64,000 nt of DNA from assembly GCA_041685145.1 (NCBI GenBank), contig JAWLGJ010000005.1, positions 1-64,000 of the forward strand. Direction: 5' to 3'. The position numbers and the translations under genes were made by a program. Under the pieces are notes generated by a model. The model saw only the letters and a program-made list of their open reading frames with translations. It made no database searches and had not been told where the DNA came from. Within the stretch, counting starts at the first letter, position 1. Each line of letters opens with the position of its first letter. The DNA comes from JAWLGJ01 sp041685145 (GTDB lineage: Bacteria; Pseudomonadota; Alphaproteobacteria; Rhodospirillales; Magnetospirillaceae). Positions 9,995-18,699 of the stretch are shown here, in pieces.

Positions 9995-12049
9995 TCAGCT
10001 CCCGCGGCGGCGGCGCATGACGAACAGGACGACGACGGCGGCCAGCAGCGCCAGCCACAGCCACGGGCTCACCCCTGGGCTCTCCGCCGCCGGTGTCGGC
10101 ACCACCTCGTCGGCGGGGGCGGTTTCGTCACCGGGGGCGCGCTGCGTCGGCGCCGGCTGCACCGGGCCGCGCTGGGGCGTGTCGAAACGTTCCTGCGCCC
10201 GCGCCGCTGCGATGGGGCCGGCGCTTGCCGGGGCCTGTGCCGTCTCGGCCCCCTGCGCCCACCAGGTCAAGACCTGCGCGCCCATCATCGGCGTCTCGGC
10301 CGGGCGCCCGAAGCGATCCCAATAGGCGACGCGGTCATAGCCGATGTGCCAGTGGGGAATGACGTAGTGGCCCCACAGCAGGGCGCGGTCGAGGGCGCGG
10401 GTGCGGGTGATCAGCGCCTCGCGGTCGGGGGCGGCGATGACGGCCTCGATCAGCCGGTCGACGGCGGGGTTGCAGATGCCGGGGCTGTTGCGGCTGCCGG
10501 GGGTCTCGGCGGCGGCGCAGCTCCAGTACAGGCGCTGCTCGTTGCCCGGCGACAGCGACTGGCCCCAGACATCGACGATCATGTCGAAATCGAAGGTCTC
10601 GACGCGGTTCTTGTATTGCGCCGAGTCGACGGTGCGCACCCGCGCCTCGATGCCCAGTCGCGCCAGGTTGCGCACGAAGGGCAGGCTGATGCGCTCCCAG
10701 GTCGGCTGCACCAGCAGGATTTCGAAGGCGAAGGGGCGCCCGCTGGCGGCATGGACGAGGCGGCCGTCACGGACCTCCCAGCCCGCCTCCTGCAACAGCC
10801 GCATTGCGATGCGCAGATTGGGCCGCACATTGCCGCTGCCGTCGGCGCTGGGCGGCTCGTAGGGCTGGGTGAAGACGGCCTCGGGCAGGTGCTCGGCGAG
10901 CGGCTCCAAAAGGGCGCGTTCCGCCGCCGACGGCAGCCCGCGCGCCGCCAGTTCGGAATTGGCGAAGTAGCTGGCGGTGCGCTCGTACTGGCCATAGAAG
11001 AGGTTGCGGTTGGTCCATTCGAAATCGAAGGCGTAGGCCAGCGCCCGGCGCACGCGCTCGTCGGCGAACAGCGGCCGGCGCAGGTTGTAGACGAAGCCTT
11101 GCATCCCGGCCGGGCGCTCGTGCTCGATCTCCTCGGTCACCACCTGCCCCTGGCGCACGGCGGGGAAGGTGTATTCTGTGGCCCATTTCTTCGATTCGTT
11201 CTCGGGGCGGTAGTCGTAGTGCCCGGCCTTGAACGCCTCCAGGGCGACGGTGCTGTCGCGGTAATAGTCGTAGCGCACGCGCTCGAAATTGAACCAGCCG
11301 CGCCGCACCGGCAGGCGCCAGCCCCAGTAGTCCTCGACGCGCTCGTACTCGACATAGCGCCCGGGCTCGAAGCGGACGACGCGGTAGGGGCCGCTGCCCA
11401 GCGGCGCCTCCAGGGTGGTGGCGGTGAAGTCGCGCCCGTCCCAATAGTGCTTGGGCAGAATCGGCATCTGGCCGACGATCAGCGGCAGTTCGCGGTTCTC
11501 GCTTTCCGCAAAGGTGAATTTCACCTGCCGCTCGCCGATCTTCTCGGCGCTCTCGACATTGCCGTAATACAGGCGGAAGAAGGGCAGCCCCTGGGTCTTC
11601 AGGGTCTCCAGCGAAAAGATGACGTCCTCGACCGTTATCGGGCGGCCGTCGTGCCAGCGGGCCTCCTCGCGCAGGATGAAGACCGCCCACGAGCGGTCCT
11701 CGGGCACCTGGATGGACTCGGCGATGAGGCCGTATTCGGTGAAGGGCTCGTCATCGGCGCCGATCATCAGCGTCTCGAAAGGCAGCGTGGCGCCCTGCGG
11801 CGCCTGGCCCTTGAGTGTGTAGGGGTTGAGGGTGTCGAAGCTGCCCAGGGCGTGCATCCGCAGCGTTTCGCCGACGGGGGCGTCGGGATTGACATAGTCG
11901 AAATGCTCGAAGCCGGGGCCGTATTTGGGCTCGCCATGCATGGCGATGCCGTGCCGCGCCGGCGGCGCGGCGTCCGACTCCGGCGGCGACTGGGCAAACG
12001 CGGCGGTGCTGAACAGCAGCAGCGCCGAGGCGGCAACCAGGGCTCGCAT
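9995..12049 (-). CDS. yejA: Peptide-binding protein YejA with C-terminal membrane anchor
   Basis: Family 5 extracellular solute-binding protein of the Yej importer, 684 residues, with a clear Sec signal peptide (residues 1-19, ending AFA). The conserved body runs to about residue 600. A Pro/Ala/Gln/Thr-rich tail of about 60 residues then leads to a strongly hydrophobic helix (WLWLALLAAVVVLFVM) and RRRRGS. Family members normally end as soluble periplasmic proteins, so this copy is predicted to be tethered to a membrane by its C-terminus. ATG at 12049 is chosen because it starts the signal peptide; longer frames have no such start. Confidence 0.92.
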   Translation of the reverse strand: MRALVAASALLLFSTAAFAQSPPESDAAPPARHGIAMHGEPKYGPGFEHFDYVNPDAPVGETLRMHALGSFDTLNPYTLKGQAPQGATLPFETLMIGADDEPFTEYGLIAESIQVPEDRSWAVFILREEARWHDGRPITVEDVIFSLETLKTQGLPFFRLYYGNVESAEKIGERQVKFTFAESENRELPLIVGQMPILPKHYWDGRDFTATTLEAPLGSGPYRVVRFEPGRYVEYERVEDYWGWRLPVRRGWFNFERVRYDYYRDSTVALEAFKAGHYDYRPENESKKWATEYTFPAVRQGQVVTEEIEHERPAGMQGFVYNLRRPLFADERVRRALAYAFDFEWTNRNLFYGQYERTASYFANSELAARGLPSAAERALLEPLAEHLPEAVFTQPYEPPSADGSGNVRPNLRIAMRLLQEAGWEVRDGRLVHAASGRPFAFEILLVQPTWERISLPFVRNLARLGIEARVRTVDSAQYKNRVETFDFDMIVDVWGQSLSPGNEQRLYWSCAAAETPGSRNSPGICNPAVDRLIEAVIAAPDREALITRTRALDRALLWGHYVIPHWHIGYDRVAYWDRFGRPAETPMMGAQVLTWWAQGAETAQAPASAGPIAAARAQERFDTPQRGPVQPAPTQRAPGDETAPADEVVPTPAAESPGVSPWLWLALLAAVVVLFVMRRRRGS

Positions 12050-12170
12050 CGAATGTCCCGATCCGGTGAACGGCTGTGCCAGGAAACTAGTCACGCCCTC
12101 TCCCCTTTTCGAGGGACTATGTCCAAGGCGCGCGGCGCGCACAACCCGCCCGGCGCCTCCATCGGGGGTA

Positions 12171-12956
12171 TCAGCCCTTTGTGCCCCGCAGCACCGCCAA
12201 AGCGGCGGCGTGGACGCGGCCGTCGCCGGCGGCGGCGACGCAGCCCTCCGAGTCGAGGGTGAGGGGCTGCCCCTCCCAGTCGGTGATGCGCCCGCCGGCG
12301 GCCTCGATGACCGGCACCAGGGCGCACCAGTCATAGGGCTTGAGGTCGCATTCCACCACCAGGTCGACAAGACCCAGCGCCAGCAACCCATAGGCGTAGC
12401 AGTCGGCGCCGTAGCGCGGCTGGCGCACGGCGCCGTACAGCCGCTGCCAGGCGGCGGCGCGGGCGCCGGTGAACATCTCGGGCGTGGTGGCGTAGAGATA
12501 GGCGCGGTCGAGCCGGTCGCAGGCGCGCACGCCGATGGCGGCGCCGTTGAGGGTGGCGGGCCCGCCCGGGGCGCCGAGCCAGCGTTCGCGGGTGATGGGC
12601 TGATCGATGATCCCCAGCACCGGCCGCCCGCGATGCATCAGCCCGATCAGGCAGCCGAAGGACGGCTTGCCGGTGATGAAGGCCTTGGTGCCGTCGATGG
12701 GGTCCAGCACCCACACCCACTCGGCGCCGCCGCGCTCGACGCCGTGTTCCTCGCCGAAGATGCCGTGGTCGGGGAAGGTTTCGGCGATCATCCGGCGCAT
12801 GACGGCCTCGGCCTCGCGGTCGGCGGCCGTCACCGGGGTGGCGTCTCCCTTGGCCTCGACCGCCACCGGGGTGCGGAAATAGCGGCGCAGCACGTCGCCG
12901 GCGGCATCGGCCAGCCGCTCGGCCAGGGCGCGCATCTCGCCGGTCACCTCGCTCAT
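12171..12956 (-). CDS. hisN: Inositol-monophosphatase-family histidinol-phosphatase
   Basis: A 261-residue Mg-dependent phosphatase of the IMPase fold. Visible motifs are GEEHG (about 69), DPIDGTKAF (about 85-93, metal ligands) and YDWCALVPVIEAAGG (about 208-222). The DPIDGTKAF form and the overall pattern fit the HisN-type histidinol-phosphatase used for histidine synthesis in many Alphaproteobacteria and Actinobacteria, but other IMPase substrates cannot be excluded. GGGGAGAG just upstream supports ATG at 12956. It is 39 bp downstream of the cytochrome gene. The 121-bp gap towards yejA shows nothing distinctive. Confidence 0.85.
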   Translation of the reverse strand: MSEVTGEMRALAERLADAAGDVLRRYFRTPVAVEAKGDATPVTAADREAEAVMRRMIAETFPDHGIFGEEHGVERGGAEWVWVLDPIDGTKAFITGKPSFGCLIGLMHRGRPVLGIIDQPITRERWLGAPGGPATLNGAAIGVRACDRLDRAYLYATTPEMFTGARAAAWQRLYGAVRQPRYGADCYAYGLLALGLVDLVVECDLKPYDWCALVPVIEAAGGRITDWEGQPLTLDSEGCVAAAGDGRVHAAALAVLRGTKG

Positions 12957-12995
12957 CGGCTCTCCCCGCTGTGATCGGCGCCCCCGCGCGGCCGC

Positions 12996-14045
12996 TCAGG
13001 GCAGCGGCGGCGCGTCGGGGCTGAGGCTGTGCAGATAGGCAAGGATGTCGGCGCGCTGCTGTTCGTCCTTGACGCCGGGATAGGCCATCTTGGTGCCGGA
13101 CACCTCGCCCATCGGGTTGGCGAGGAAGGCGTCCAGGCGCTCATAGTCCCAGGTGCCGTCCAACGCCTGGAAGGCCGAGGAATAGGCGTAGCCGTCCTTG
13201 GCCGCGACCTCGGCGCCGACGATGTTGTGCAGGTTGGGGCCGATGCGGTCCGGCTGGCCTTCCTCGAAGGTGTGGCAGGCCTTGCAGGGCGTCACCGCCT
13301 TGGCGCCAGCGGGGGGGTCGGCCTGGGCCACCCGGGCGGCGCCGCCGTGGGCGGCCGGCGCCTCGGCCGCGGCCTCCTCCGCCGGCGCCGGCGCTTCCTC
13401 GGCGGCCGGCTCATCGGCCGCCGCCTGTTCCTCGGCCGCCTGTTCCTCGACCGCTTCTTCCTCGGCCGGCGGCGCCTCCTCGGCGGCGGCGGCCTCGGCG
13501 GGATCGGGCAGCGGCGGCGCCTGCGGCGAGAGGCTGGCGAGATAGACGATCATGGCGGCGCGCTCGGCGTCGCGGTTGAGGCCGGCGAAGGTCATCTTGG
13601 TGCCGGGGGCATAGTCGGCCGGCGCGCGCAGATAGTCGTTAAGAGCGTCGTAGTCCCAGTTGCCCTCCAGCGCCTGCAGCGCGTCGGAATAGGCGTAGCC
13701 GTCCTGGGAGGCGATGTCGGCGCCGACGACGCCGTGCAGGTTGGGGCCGACGCCGTGGGCGCCGCCCTCCTCGAAGGTGTGGCAGGCGCGGCACTTGGCG
13801 GCCGCATTCTGGCCGTCCTCGGGCGTCGCCGCCGCCAGCAGGGCCGGGAACGAGGGCGCCGGCCCGCCCTCGGCGGTGGCGGGCGCCTCGGGCGCCGCCG
13901 CGTCGGGAGCGTCGGTGGCCGCGACCTCGGCCTGTTCGGGGAATTCGGGCACCGGCACCAGAACGTCGCCCAGCAGCCCCGCGCCCACGAAAAGAATGAG
14001 GGCCAGCAGTACGGCGCCGGCCACCTTCTGCGCCTCGACCAGCAC
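12996..14045 (-). CDS. Membrane-anchored dihaem cytochrome c (internally duplicated CycM-like)
   Basis: A 349-residue electron carrier. An uncleaved N-terminal helix (about 8-30) is followed by an acidic Pro/Ala linker and two class I cytochrome c domains. Domain 1 has C85-R-A-C88-H and axial Met about 151. Domain 2 has C254-K-A-C257-H and Met about 320. The domains are strikingly alike (CHTFEEG, IGPNLH/VGPNLH, DGYAYS, GTKM, SLSP-APPLP) and are joined by an Ala/Glu/Pro linker of about 65 residues. CycM relatives next to kdsB-pheA normally have one haem. It probably shuttles electrons from the bc1 complex to a terminal oxidase. The start is GTG at 14045 with AAGGAG upstream. Confidence 0.9.
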   Translation of the reverse strand: MLVEAQKVAGAVLLALILFVGAGLLGDVLVPVPEFPEQAEVAATDAPDAAAPEAPATAEGGPAPSFPALLAAATPEDGQNAAAKCRACHTFEEGGAHGVGPNLHGVVGADIASQDGYAYSDALQALEGNWDYDALNDYLRAPADYAPGTKMTFAGLNRDAERAAMIVYLASLSPQAPPLPDPAEAAAAEEAPPAEEEAVEEQAAEEQAAADEPAAEEAPAPAEEAAAEAPAAHGGAARVAQADPPAGAKAVTPCKACHTFEEGQPDRIGPNLHNIVGAEVAAKDGYAYSSAFQALDGTWDYERLDAFLANPMGEVSGTKMAYPGVKDEQQRADILAYLHSLSPDAPPLP

Positions 14046-14176
14046 GTCTCGCTCCTTGATTTTCCTCGGACGAAACCGTCGGTTATCCTCTCGTCGGAGA
14101 CTAAAGGCTTCCCCCCCGTCTGTCCAACCCTCACAAAAGGGATGGCAGGGCGTCCGGGCGGTTGTATTCTCCGGCC

Positions 14177-14923
14177 ATGTCCGAGCCCCTGAACCCCGTC
14201 GTCGTCATTCCCGCCCGGATGCACGCCACCCGGTTGCCGGGCAAGCCCCTGGCCGACATCAACGGCCAGCCCATGATCGTGCATGTCTGGCGCCGCGCCG
14301 TCGCGGCGGCGGTGGGGCCGGTGGTGGTGGCCTGCGGCGAGCCCGAGATCGCCGCCGCCGTGCGCGCCGCCGGCGGCAACGCGGTGCTGACGCGGCCGGA
14401 CCACGCCTCGGGCTCGGACCGCGTCTGCGAGGCGGTGGAACTGTGCGACCCCGACGGCGCCTTCGACGCGGTGGTCAACCTGCAAGGCGACCTGCCGACG
14501 CTGGACGACGGGCTGATCGCCGCCGCCATCGCCACCCTGGCCGTGCCCGGCGTCGACATCGCCACCCTGGTGGCCCAGATCGCCGAGGCGCGCGAACGCG
14601 ACGACCCCAATGTGGTCAAGGCGGCGGTGGCCCTGGAGCCCGGCGCCCGCAGCGGCCGGGCGCTCTATTTTAGCCGCGCCGCCATCCCCGCCGGCGAGGG
14701 GCCGCTTTATCACCACATCGGCCTCTACGCCTATCGGCGGGCGGCGCTGCGCCGCTTCGTGGCGCTGCCGCCGGGGGTGCTGGAGCGGCGCGAGCGGCTG
14801 GAGCAGTTGCGCGCCCTGGAGAATGGAATGCGCATCGACGCCGCCCGCGTTGACACCATTCCCTTGGGCGTCGATACTCCCGCCGACCTTGAGCGGGCAC
14901 GCCGCCTGCTGGCCGGCGCCTGA
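14177..14923 (+). CDS. kdsB: 3-deoxy-manno-octulosonate cytidylyltransferase
   Basis: Activates Kdo with CTP for lipopolysaccharide inner core synthesis, in the cytoplasm. The 248 residues start with the nucleotide-binding signature IPARMHATRLPGKPL. Further motifs are RPDHASGSDRVCEA and VNLQGDLP. Length matches the family. ATG at 14177 is preferred to an ATG five codons upstream, because alignment to the family starts right after it. It is divergent from the cytochrome gene across 131 bp and 20 bp upstream of pheA, an arrangement known in Alphaproteobacteria. Confidence 0.95.
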   Translation: MSEPLNPVVVIPARMHATRLPGKPLADINGQPMIVHVWRRAVAAAVGPVVVACGEPEIAAAVRAAGGNAVLTRPDHASGSDRVCEAVELCDPDGAFDAVVNLQGDLPTLDDGLIAAAIATLAVPGVDIATLVAQIAEARERDDPNVVKAAVALEPGARSGRALYFSRAAIPAGEGPLYHHIGLYAYRRAALRRFVALPPGVLERRERLEQLRALENGMRIDAARVDTIPLGVDTPADLERARRLLAGA

Positions 14924-14943
14924 GGCGGAGCAGGGTTCCCTCC

Positions 14944-15807
14944 ATGTCCGATCCCGACACCACCATCGCCTTCCAGGGCTCGCTGGGCGCCTATTCCCAC
15001 CTGTCCTGCCGCAAGGCTTATCCCGAACTGACGCCGCTGCCCTGCCCGTCCTTCGAGGACGCCTTCGCCGCCGTGCGCAACGGCAAGGCGCGGCTGGCGA
15101 TGATCCCCATCGAGAATTCGGTGGCCGGGCGGGTGGCCGACATCCACCACCTGATGCCGCATTCCGGGCTGCACATCGTCGCCGAGCACTTCCAGCCCGT
15201 GAACCATCACCTGCTGGCGCCCCGAGGCGCCAGCCTCGACGGCATCCGCGCCGTGCGCAGCCACGTCCACGCGCTGTCGCAGTGCCGCGACCTGATCCGC
15301 GAGCGCGATCTGGTCGCCGAGGTGCGCGCCGACACCGCCGCCGCCGCCGCCGAGGTGGCGCGCGAGGGCGATCCCACCGTGGCGGCGATCGCCTCGGAAC
15401 TGGCCGGGGAAATCTACGGCCTCGATTCGCTGGCCGTGAACATCGAGGACGCCGAGCACAACACCACCCGCTTCGTCATCCTGGCGCGCGAGCCCATCGA
15501 CCCCGACCCCAAGGCGGGGCTGGTGGTCACCAGCTTCGTCTTCCGGGTGCGCAACGTGCCGGCGGCGCTCTACAAGGCGATGGGCGGCTTCGCCACCAAC
15601 GGCGTCAACATGACCAAGCTGGAAAGCTACCAGATCGGCGGGCGGTTCGTGGCGGCGCAGTTCTACGCCGACGTCGAGGGCCACCCCGAGGAACGCGGCC
15701 TGCGCCTGGCGCTGGAGGAACTGGACTTCTTCTCGCGCGAGGTGCGCATCCTGGGCGTCTATCACGGCCACCCCTACCGCCTGGAGAACCGCGCGCCGGG
15801 GGAATAG
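14944..15807 (+). CDS. pheA: Prephenate dehydratase
   Basis: Converts prephenate to phenylpyruvate in phenylalanine synthesis. The 287 residues comprise the catalytic PDT domain (about 5-185) with the start IAFQGSLGAYSH and the NTTRFVIL motif near 178. A C-terminal ACT regulatory domain (about 200-280) follows, including the ESYQIGG-type loop (LESYQIGGRFVAAQFYAD) that binds phenylalanine for feedback inhibition. No chorismate mutase domain is fused. It is probably co-transcribed with kdsB. Confidence 0.95.
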   Translation: MSDPDTTIAFQGSLGAYSHLSCRKAYPELTPLPCPSFEDAFAAVRNGKARLAMIPIENSVAGRVADIHHLMPHSGLHIVAEHFQPVNHHLLAPRGASLDGIRAVRSHVHALSQCRDLIRERDLVAEVRADTAAAAAEVAREGDPTVAAIASELAGEIYGLDSLAVNIEDAEHNTTRFVILAREPIDPDPKAGLVVTSFVFRVRNVPAALYKAMGGFATNGVNMTKLESYQIGGRFVAAQFYADVEGHPEERGLRLALEELDFFSREVRILGVYHGHPYRLENRAPGE

Positions 15808-15863
15808 GCGGGCCTCGGACCAGGCGCGTCCGGCGCGCCGTCGCGACGGGTGAGCGCGCCCCC

Positions 15864-15894
15864 TTGCCAGACCCCGCACCGGTGCTGATATAGT
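15864..15894 (+). promoter_or_regulatory. Promoter of the SRP RNA gene
   Basis: TTGCCA at 15864-15869 and TATAGT at 15889-15894 (19-bp spacer; GATATA two bases upstream gives 17 bp). The -10 element ends 6 bp before the first base of the SRP RNA, the expected transcription start distance. Confidence 0.7.
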
Positions 15895-15900
15895 GCGCTC

Positions 15901-15996
15901 GGGAGATCGGCGGCGGACGGGCCAGTCGTGAACCCGGTCAGGTCCGGAAGGAAGCAGCCGCAGCGAATTCGGCTCCGGGTCGTTGTCCGGTCTCCC
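15901..15996 (+). ncRNA. ffs: Signal recognition particle RNA (4.5S type)
   Basis: RNA scaffold of the bacterial signal recognition particle, binding Ffh. The universally conserved domain IV core GGTCAGGTCCGGAAGGAAGC with its asymmetric loops is present near 15937-15958. The ends GGGAGATCGG and the closing ...GTCTCCC pair to form the long hairpin of about 96 nt. A promoter sits immediately upstream and dnaX begins 20 bp after the 3' end; ffs next to dnaX is a known bacterial arrangement. Confidence 0.95.
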
Positions 15997-16016
15997 ACCC
16001 TAGCCCGCCGGGGGAT

Positions 16017-17741
16017 ATGTCCGACTCGTCCGCCAGCCCGTACCGCGTCCTCGCCCGCAAATACCGGCCCAGCACCTTTGCCGAGCTGATCGGGCAGGAG
16101 GCGATGGTGCGCACGCTCACCAACGCCATCCGGGCGGGGCGGCTGGCGCACGCCTTCATCCTGACCGGCGTGCGCGGCATCGGCAAGACCACCACCGCCC
16201 GCCTCATCGCCCGCGCGCTGAACTGCGAGGCGGGGCCGACCATCGAGCCCTGCGGCACCTGCGAGCCCTGCCGGGCCATCGCCGAGGACCGCCATGTCGA
16301 CGTGCTGGAGATGGACGCCGCCTCGCGCACCGGCGTCGGCGACATCCGCGAGCTGATCGAGGGCGTGCGCTACCGCCCGGCGGCGGCGCGCTACAAGGTC
16401 TATATCATCGACGAAGTGCACATGCTCTCCAACCAGGCCTTCAACGCCCTGCTGAAGACCCTGGAGGAGCCGCCCGAGCATGTGAAGTTCATCTTCGCCA
16501 CCACCGAGATCCGCAAGATTCCCGTTACCGTGCTGTCGCGCTGCCAGCGGTTCGACCTGCGGCGGGTCGACGCCCGCGCCCTCAGCGCGCATTTCGCCGC
16601 CATCGCCGAACGCGAGAACGCGGAACTGGAACCGGAGGCGCTGGCGATGATCGCCCGCGCCGCCGACGGCAGCGTCCGCGACGGGCTGTCGCTGCTCGAC
16701 CAGGCCATCGCCCACGCAGGCGGCGCCGTCACCGCCCAGCAGACCCGCGACATGCTGGGCCTCGCCGACCGCGCCCGCGTCGTCGACCTGTTCGAGGCCG
16801 TGATGAAGGGCGACATCGCCGCCGCCCTCGACCAGGTCGCCGAGCAATACGCGCTGGGCGCCGACCCGGCGGTGGTGCTGCAGGACATGCTGGAGGTCAC
16901 CCACTGGCTGACGCGCCTGAAGCTGGCGCCGGAGGCGGAGTCGGCGACGGCGCCCGACGGCGGCGACGCCGGCCGCGGCCGCGACATGGCGCGGGCGCTG
17001 TCGATGGCGGCGCTGACCCGCGCCTGGCAGATGCTGCTGAAGGGCCTGGGCGAGGTGCGCGTGGCGCCCGCGCCGCTGCAAGCGGCCGAGATGGTGCTGG
17101 TGCGCCTGGCCTATGCCGCCGACCTGCCCGGCCCCGCCGAGGCGGTGGAGGCGCTGCGCAAGGGGACGCCGCCGTCGATGCCGGGCGGCGGCAACGGCCC
17201 TAGCCCGGCCCCGCCCGGTGGAGCCGCCACGGCAACGGCGGCCGCCCGCCCGTCCGAGGCCCCGGCGGCCGGGCCGAGGGCGGCGCTGGCGCCGACCCCG
17301 TCGGCGCCGTCCCCCGAGGCCCCCATGCCGGCGGATTTCCGCGCCCTGGTGGCGCTGTTCGAGGAGCGGCGCGAGGCGCTGCTGGCGGCGGCGCTGCGCC
17401 ACAACGTGCATCCGGTGCGCTTCGAGCCCGGCCGCATCGATGTGCGCCTGACCGACCACGCGCCGCGCGACCTCGCCAACAAGGTGGGCACGCTGCTGTC
17501 GCGGTGGACGGGGCGGCGCTGGATGGTGTCGGTGTCGGGCGAGCCCGGCGAGCCGACGCTGGCCGAACAGGACCGCGCCGCCGAACAGGCCCGCCATCGC
17601 GCCGCCGCCGCCGACCCGCTGGTGGAGGCGGTGCTGACCACCTTCGGCGACATGGGCGCCCGCATCGCCGCCGTGCGCGACCTGGGCGAGGCGGCGCCAA
17701 GCGAACCACTCGAATCGACGGGAGAGGACGACTGGTCATGA
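16017..17741 (+). CDS. dnaX: DNA polymerase III subunit gamma/tau
   Basis: Clamp-loader ATPase of the replicative polymerase, 574 residues. The N-terminal AAA+ domain has Walker A GVRGIGKTT (about 45-53), a four-Cys zinc module (C-X8-C-X2-C-X2-C, about 75-90), a Walker B with DEVHML, and the SRC sensor (LSRCQRFDL). Domain III ends near 375. A Pro/Ala/Gly-rich linker (about 385-445) leads to a C-terminal tau-like domain. Its stop overlaps the start of the YbaB gene (ATGA). Full-length and apparently normal. Confidence 0.95.
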   Translation: MSDSSASPYRVLARKYRPSTFAELIGQEAMVRTLTNAIRAGRLAHAFILTGVRGIGKTTTARLIARALNCEAGPTIEPCGTCEPCRAIAEDRHVDVLEMDAASRTGVGDIRELIEGVRYRPAAARYKVYIIDEVHMLSNQAFNALLKTLEEPPEHVKFIFATTEIRKIPVTVLSRCQRFDLRRVDARALSAHFAAIAERENAELEPEALAMIARAADGSVRDGLSLLDQAIAHAGGAVTAQQTRDMLGLADRARVVDLFEAVMKGDIAAALDQVAEQYALGADPAVVLQDMLEVTHWLTRLKLAPEAESATAPDGGDAGRGRDMARALSMAALTRAWQMLLKGLGEVRVAPAPLQAAEMVLVRLAYAADLPGPAEAVEALRKGTPPSMPGGGNGPSPAPPGGAATATAAARPSEAPAAGPRAALAPTPSAPSPEAPMPADFRALVALFEERREALLAAALRHNVHPVRFEPGRIDVRLTDHAPRDLANKVGTLLSRWTGRRWMVSVSGEPGEPTLAEQDRAAEQARHRAAAADPLVEAVLTTFGDMGARIAAVRDLGEAAPSEPLESTGEDDWS

Positions 17742-18061
17742 AAAATCTCGGCCAGATCATGAAGCAGGCCCAGGAAATGCAGGCCAAGATGGAGCGGATG
17801 CAGGAAAAGCTGGCGGAAATGGAGGTCGAGGGCGCCGCCGGCGCCGGCATGGTGACCGTGACCCTGAACGGCAAGGGCGACCTGCGCGGGGTCAAGATCG
17901 ACAAGTCTCTGGCCGATCCCGCGGAGGTCGAGGTTCTGGAGGATCTGATCGTCGCCGCCTTCAACGACGGCAAGGCCAAGGTCGAGCAGCGGATGCAGGA
18001 CGAGATGGCCGGCCTGACCGGCGGGCTGAATCTGCCGCCGGGCTTCAAGCTGCCGTTCTGA
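17738..18061 (+). CDS. YbaB/EbfC-family nucleoid-associated protein
   Basis: A 107-residue DNA-binding protein of the YbaB/EbfC family. It starts MKNLGQIMKQAQEMQAKME, a helix rich in Met/Gln/Lys, followed by the three-stranded domain (VTVTLNGKGDLRGVKID) and a C-terminal helix. Family members bind DNA as dimers and are nearly always encoded between dnaX and recR, as here. The start overlaps the dnaX stop by 4 bp. Confidence 0.95.
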   Translation: MKNLGQIMKQAQEMQAKMERMQEKLAEMEVEGAAGAGMVTVTLNGKGDLRGVKIDKSLADPAEVEVLEDLIVAAFNDGKAKVEQRMQDEMAGLTGGLNLPPGFKLPF

Positions 18062-18071
18062 GTCCGCGCGC

Positions 18072-18668
18072 GTGGCCGGGGCGGAGATCGAGCACCTGAT
18101 TGCGCTGCTGGCGCGCCTGCCCGGCCTGGGGCCGCGCTCGGCGCGGCGCGCGGCGCTGCACCTGCTGCACCGCCGCGAGGGCCTGCTGGAACCGCTGGTG
18201 CAGGCGCTGTCGCGGGCGGCGGAGCGGGTGCGCACCTGCTCGCGCTGCGGCAATTACGACACCACCGACCCCTGCACCATCTGCGCCGATCCGCGACGCG
18301 ACGACGCGATCATCTGCGTCGTCGAGGACGTCGCCGGGCTGTGGGCGCTGGAGCGCGCCGGCCTGTTCCGGGGGCGCTACCACGTCCTCGGCGGCCTGCT
18401 GTCGGCGCTGGACGGTGTCGGGCCCGAGGACTTGAACATCGAGGCCCTGGCCGCCCGCGCCGCCGAGCCGTCGGTGCGCGAGGTGATCCTGGCCACCGGC
18501 GCCACCATCGACGGCCAGACCACCGCGCATTACATCGGCGAACGCCTGGGGCAAAGCGGGGTCGCGGTGTCGCGTTTGGCCCAGGGCGTTCCCATCGGCG
18601 GGGAACTCGACTATCTGGATGATGGGACCATCGGCGCCGCCCTGCGGGCCCGTCGGCCCCTCGACTAA
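18072..18668 (+). CDS. recR: Recombination mediator protein RecR
   Basis: Acts with RecF/RecO to load RecA at gaps. The 198 residues comprise an N-terminal helix-hairpin-helix (LPGLGPRSARRAALHLL), a zinc finger with two CxxC pairs (CSRC about 56, CTIC about 71), and a Toprim domain starting near CVVEDV. The start is GTG at 18072, 10 bp after the YbaB gene. Length and motifs are standard. Confidence 0.95.
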   Translation: MAGAEIEHLIALLARLPGLGPRSARRAALHLLHRREGLLEPLVQALSRAAERVRTCSRCGNYDTTDPCTICADPRRDDAIICVVEDVAGLWALERAGLFRGRYHVLGGLLSALDGVGPEDLNIEALAARAAEPSVREVILATGATIDGQTTAHYIGERLGQSGVAVSRLAQGVPIGGELDYLDDGTIGAALRARRPLD

Positions 18669-18699
18669 GGCGGCGCCCCCTCCAAGGAGGTCACGGCTC

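Noticed and set aside
7838..12262. A very long open frame (about 1474 codons) on the plus strand opposite the yej operon
   Set aside because: It is rich in His, Gln, Arg and Gly with no domain, and lies exactly antisense to yejE, yejB and yejA. Such frames are expected opposite high-GC genes.
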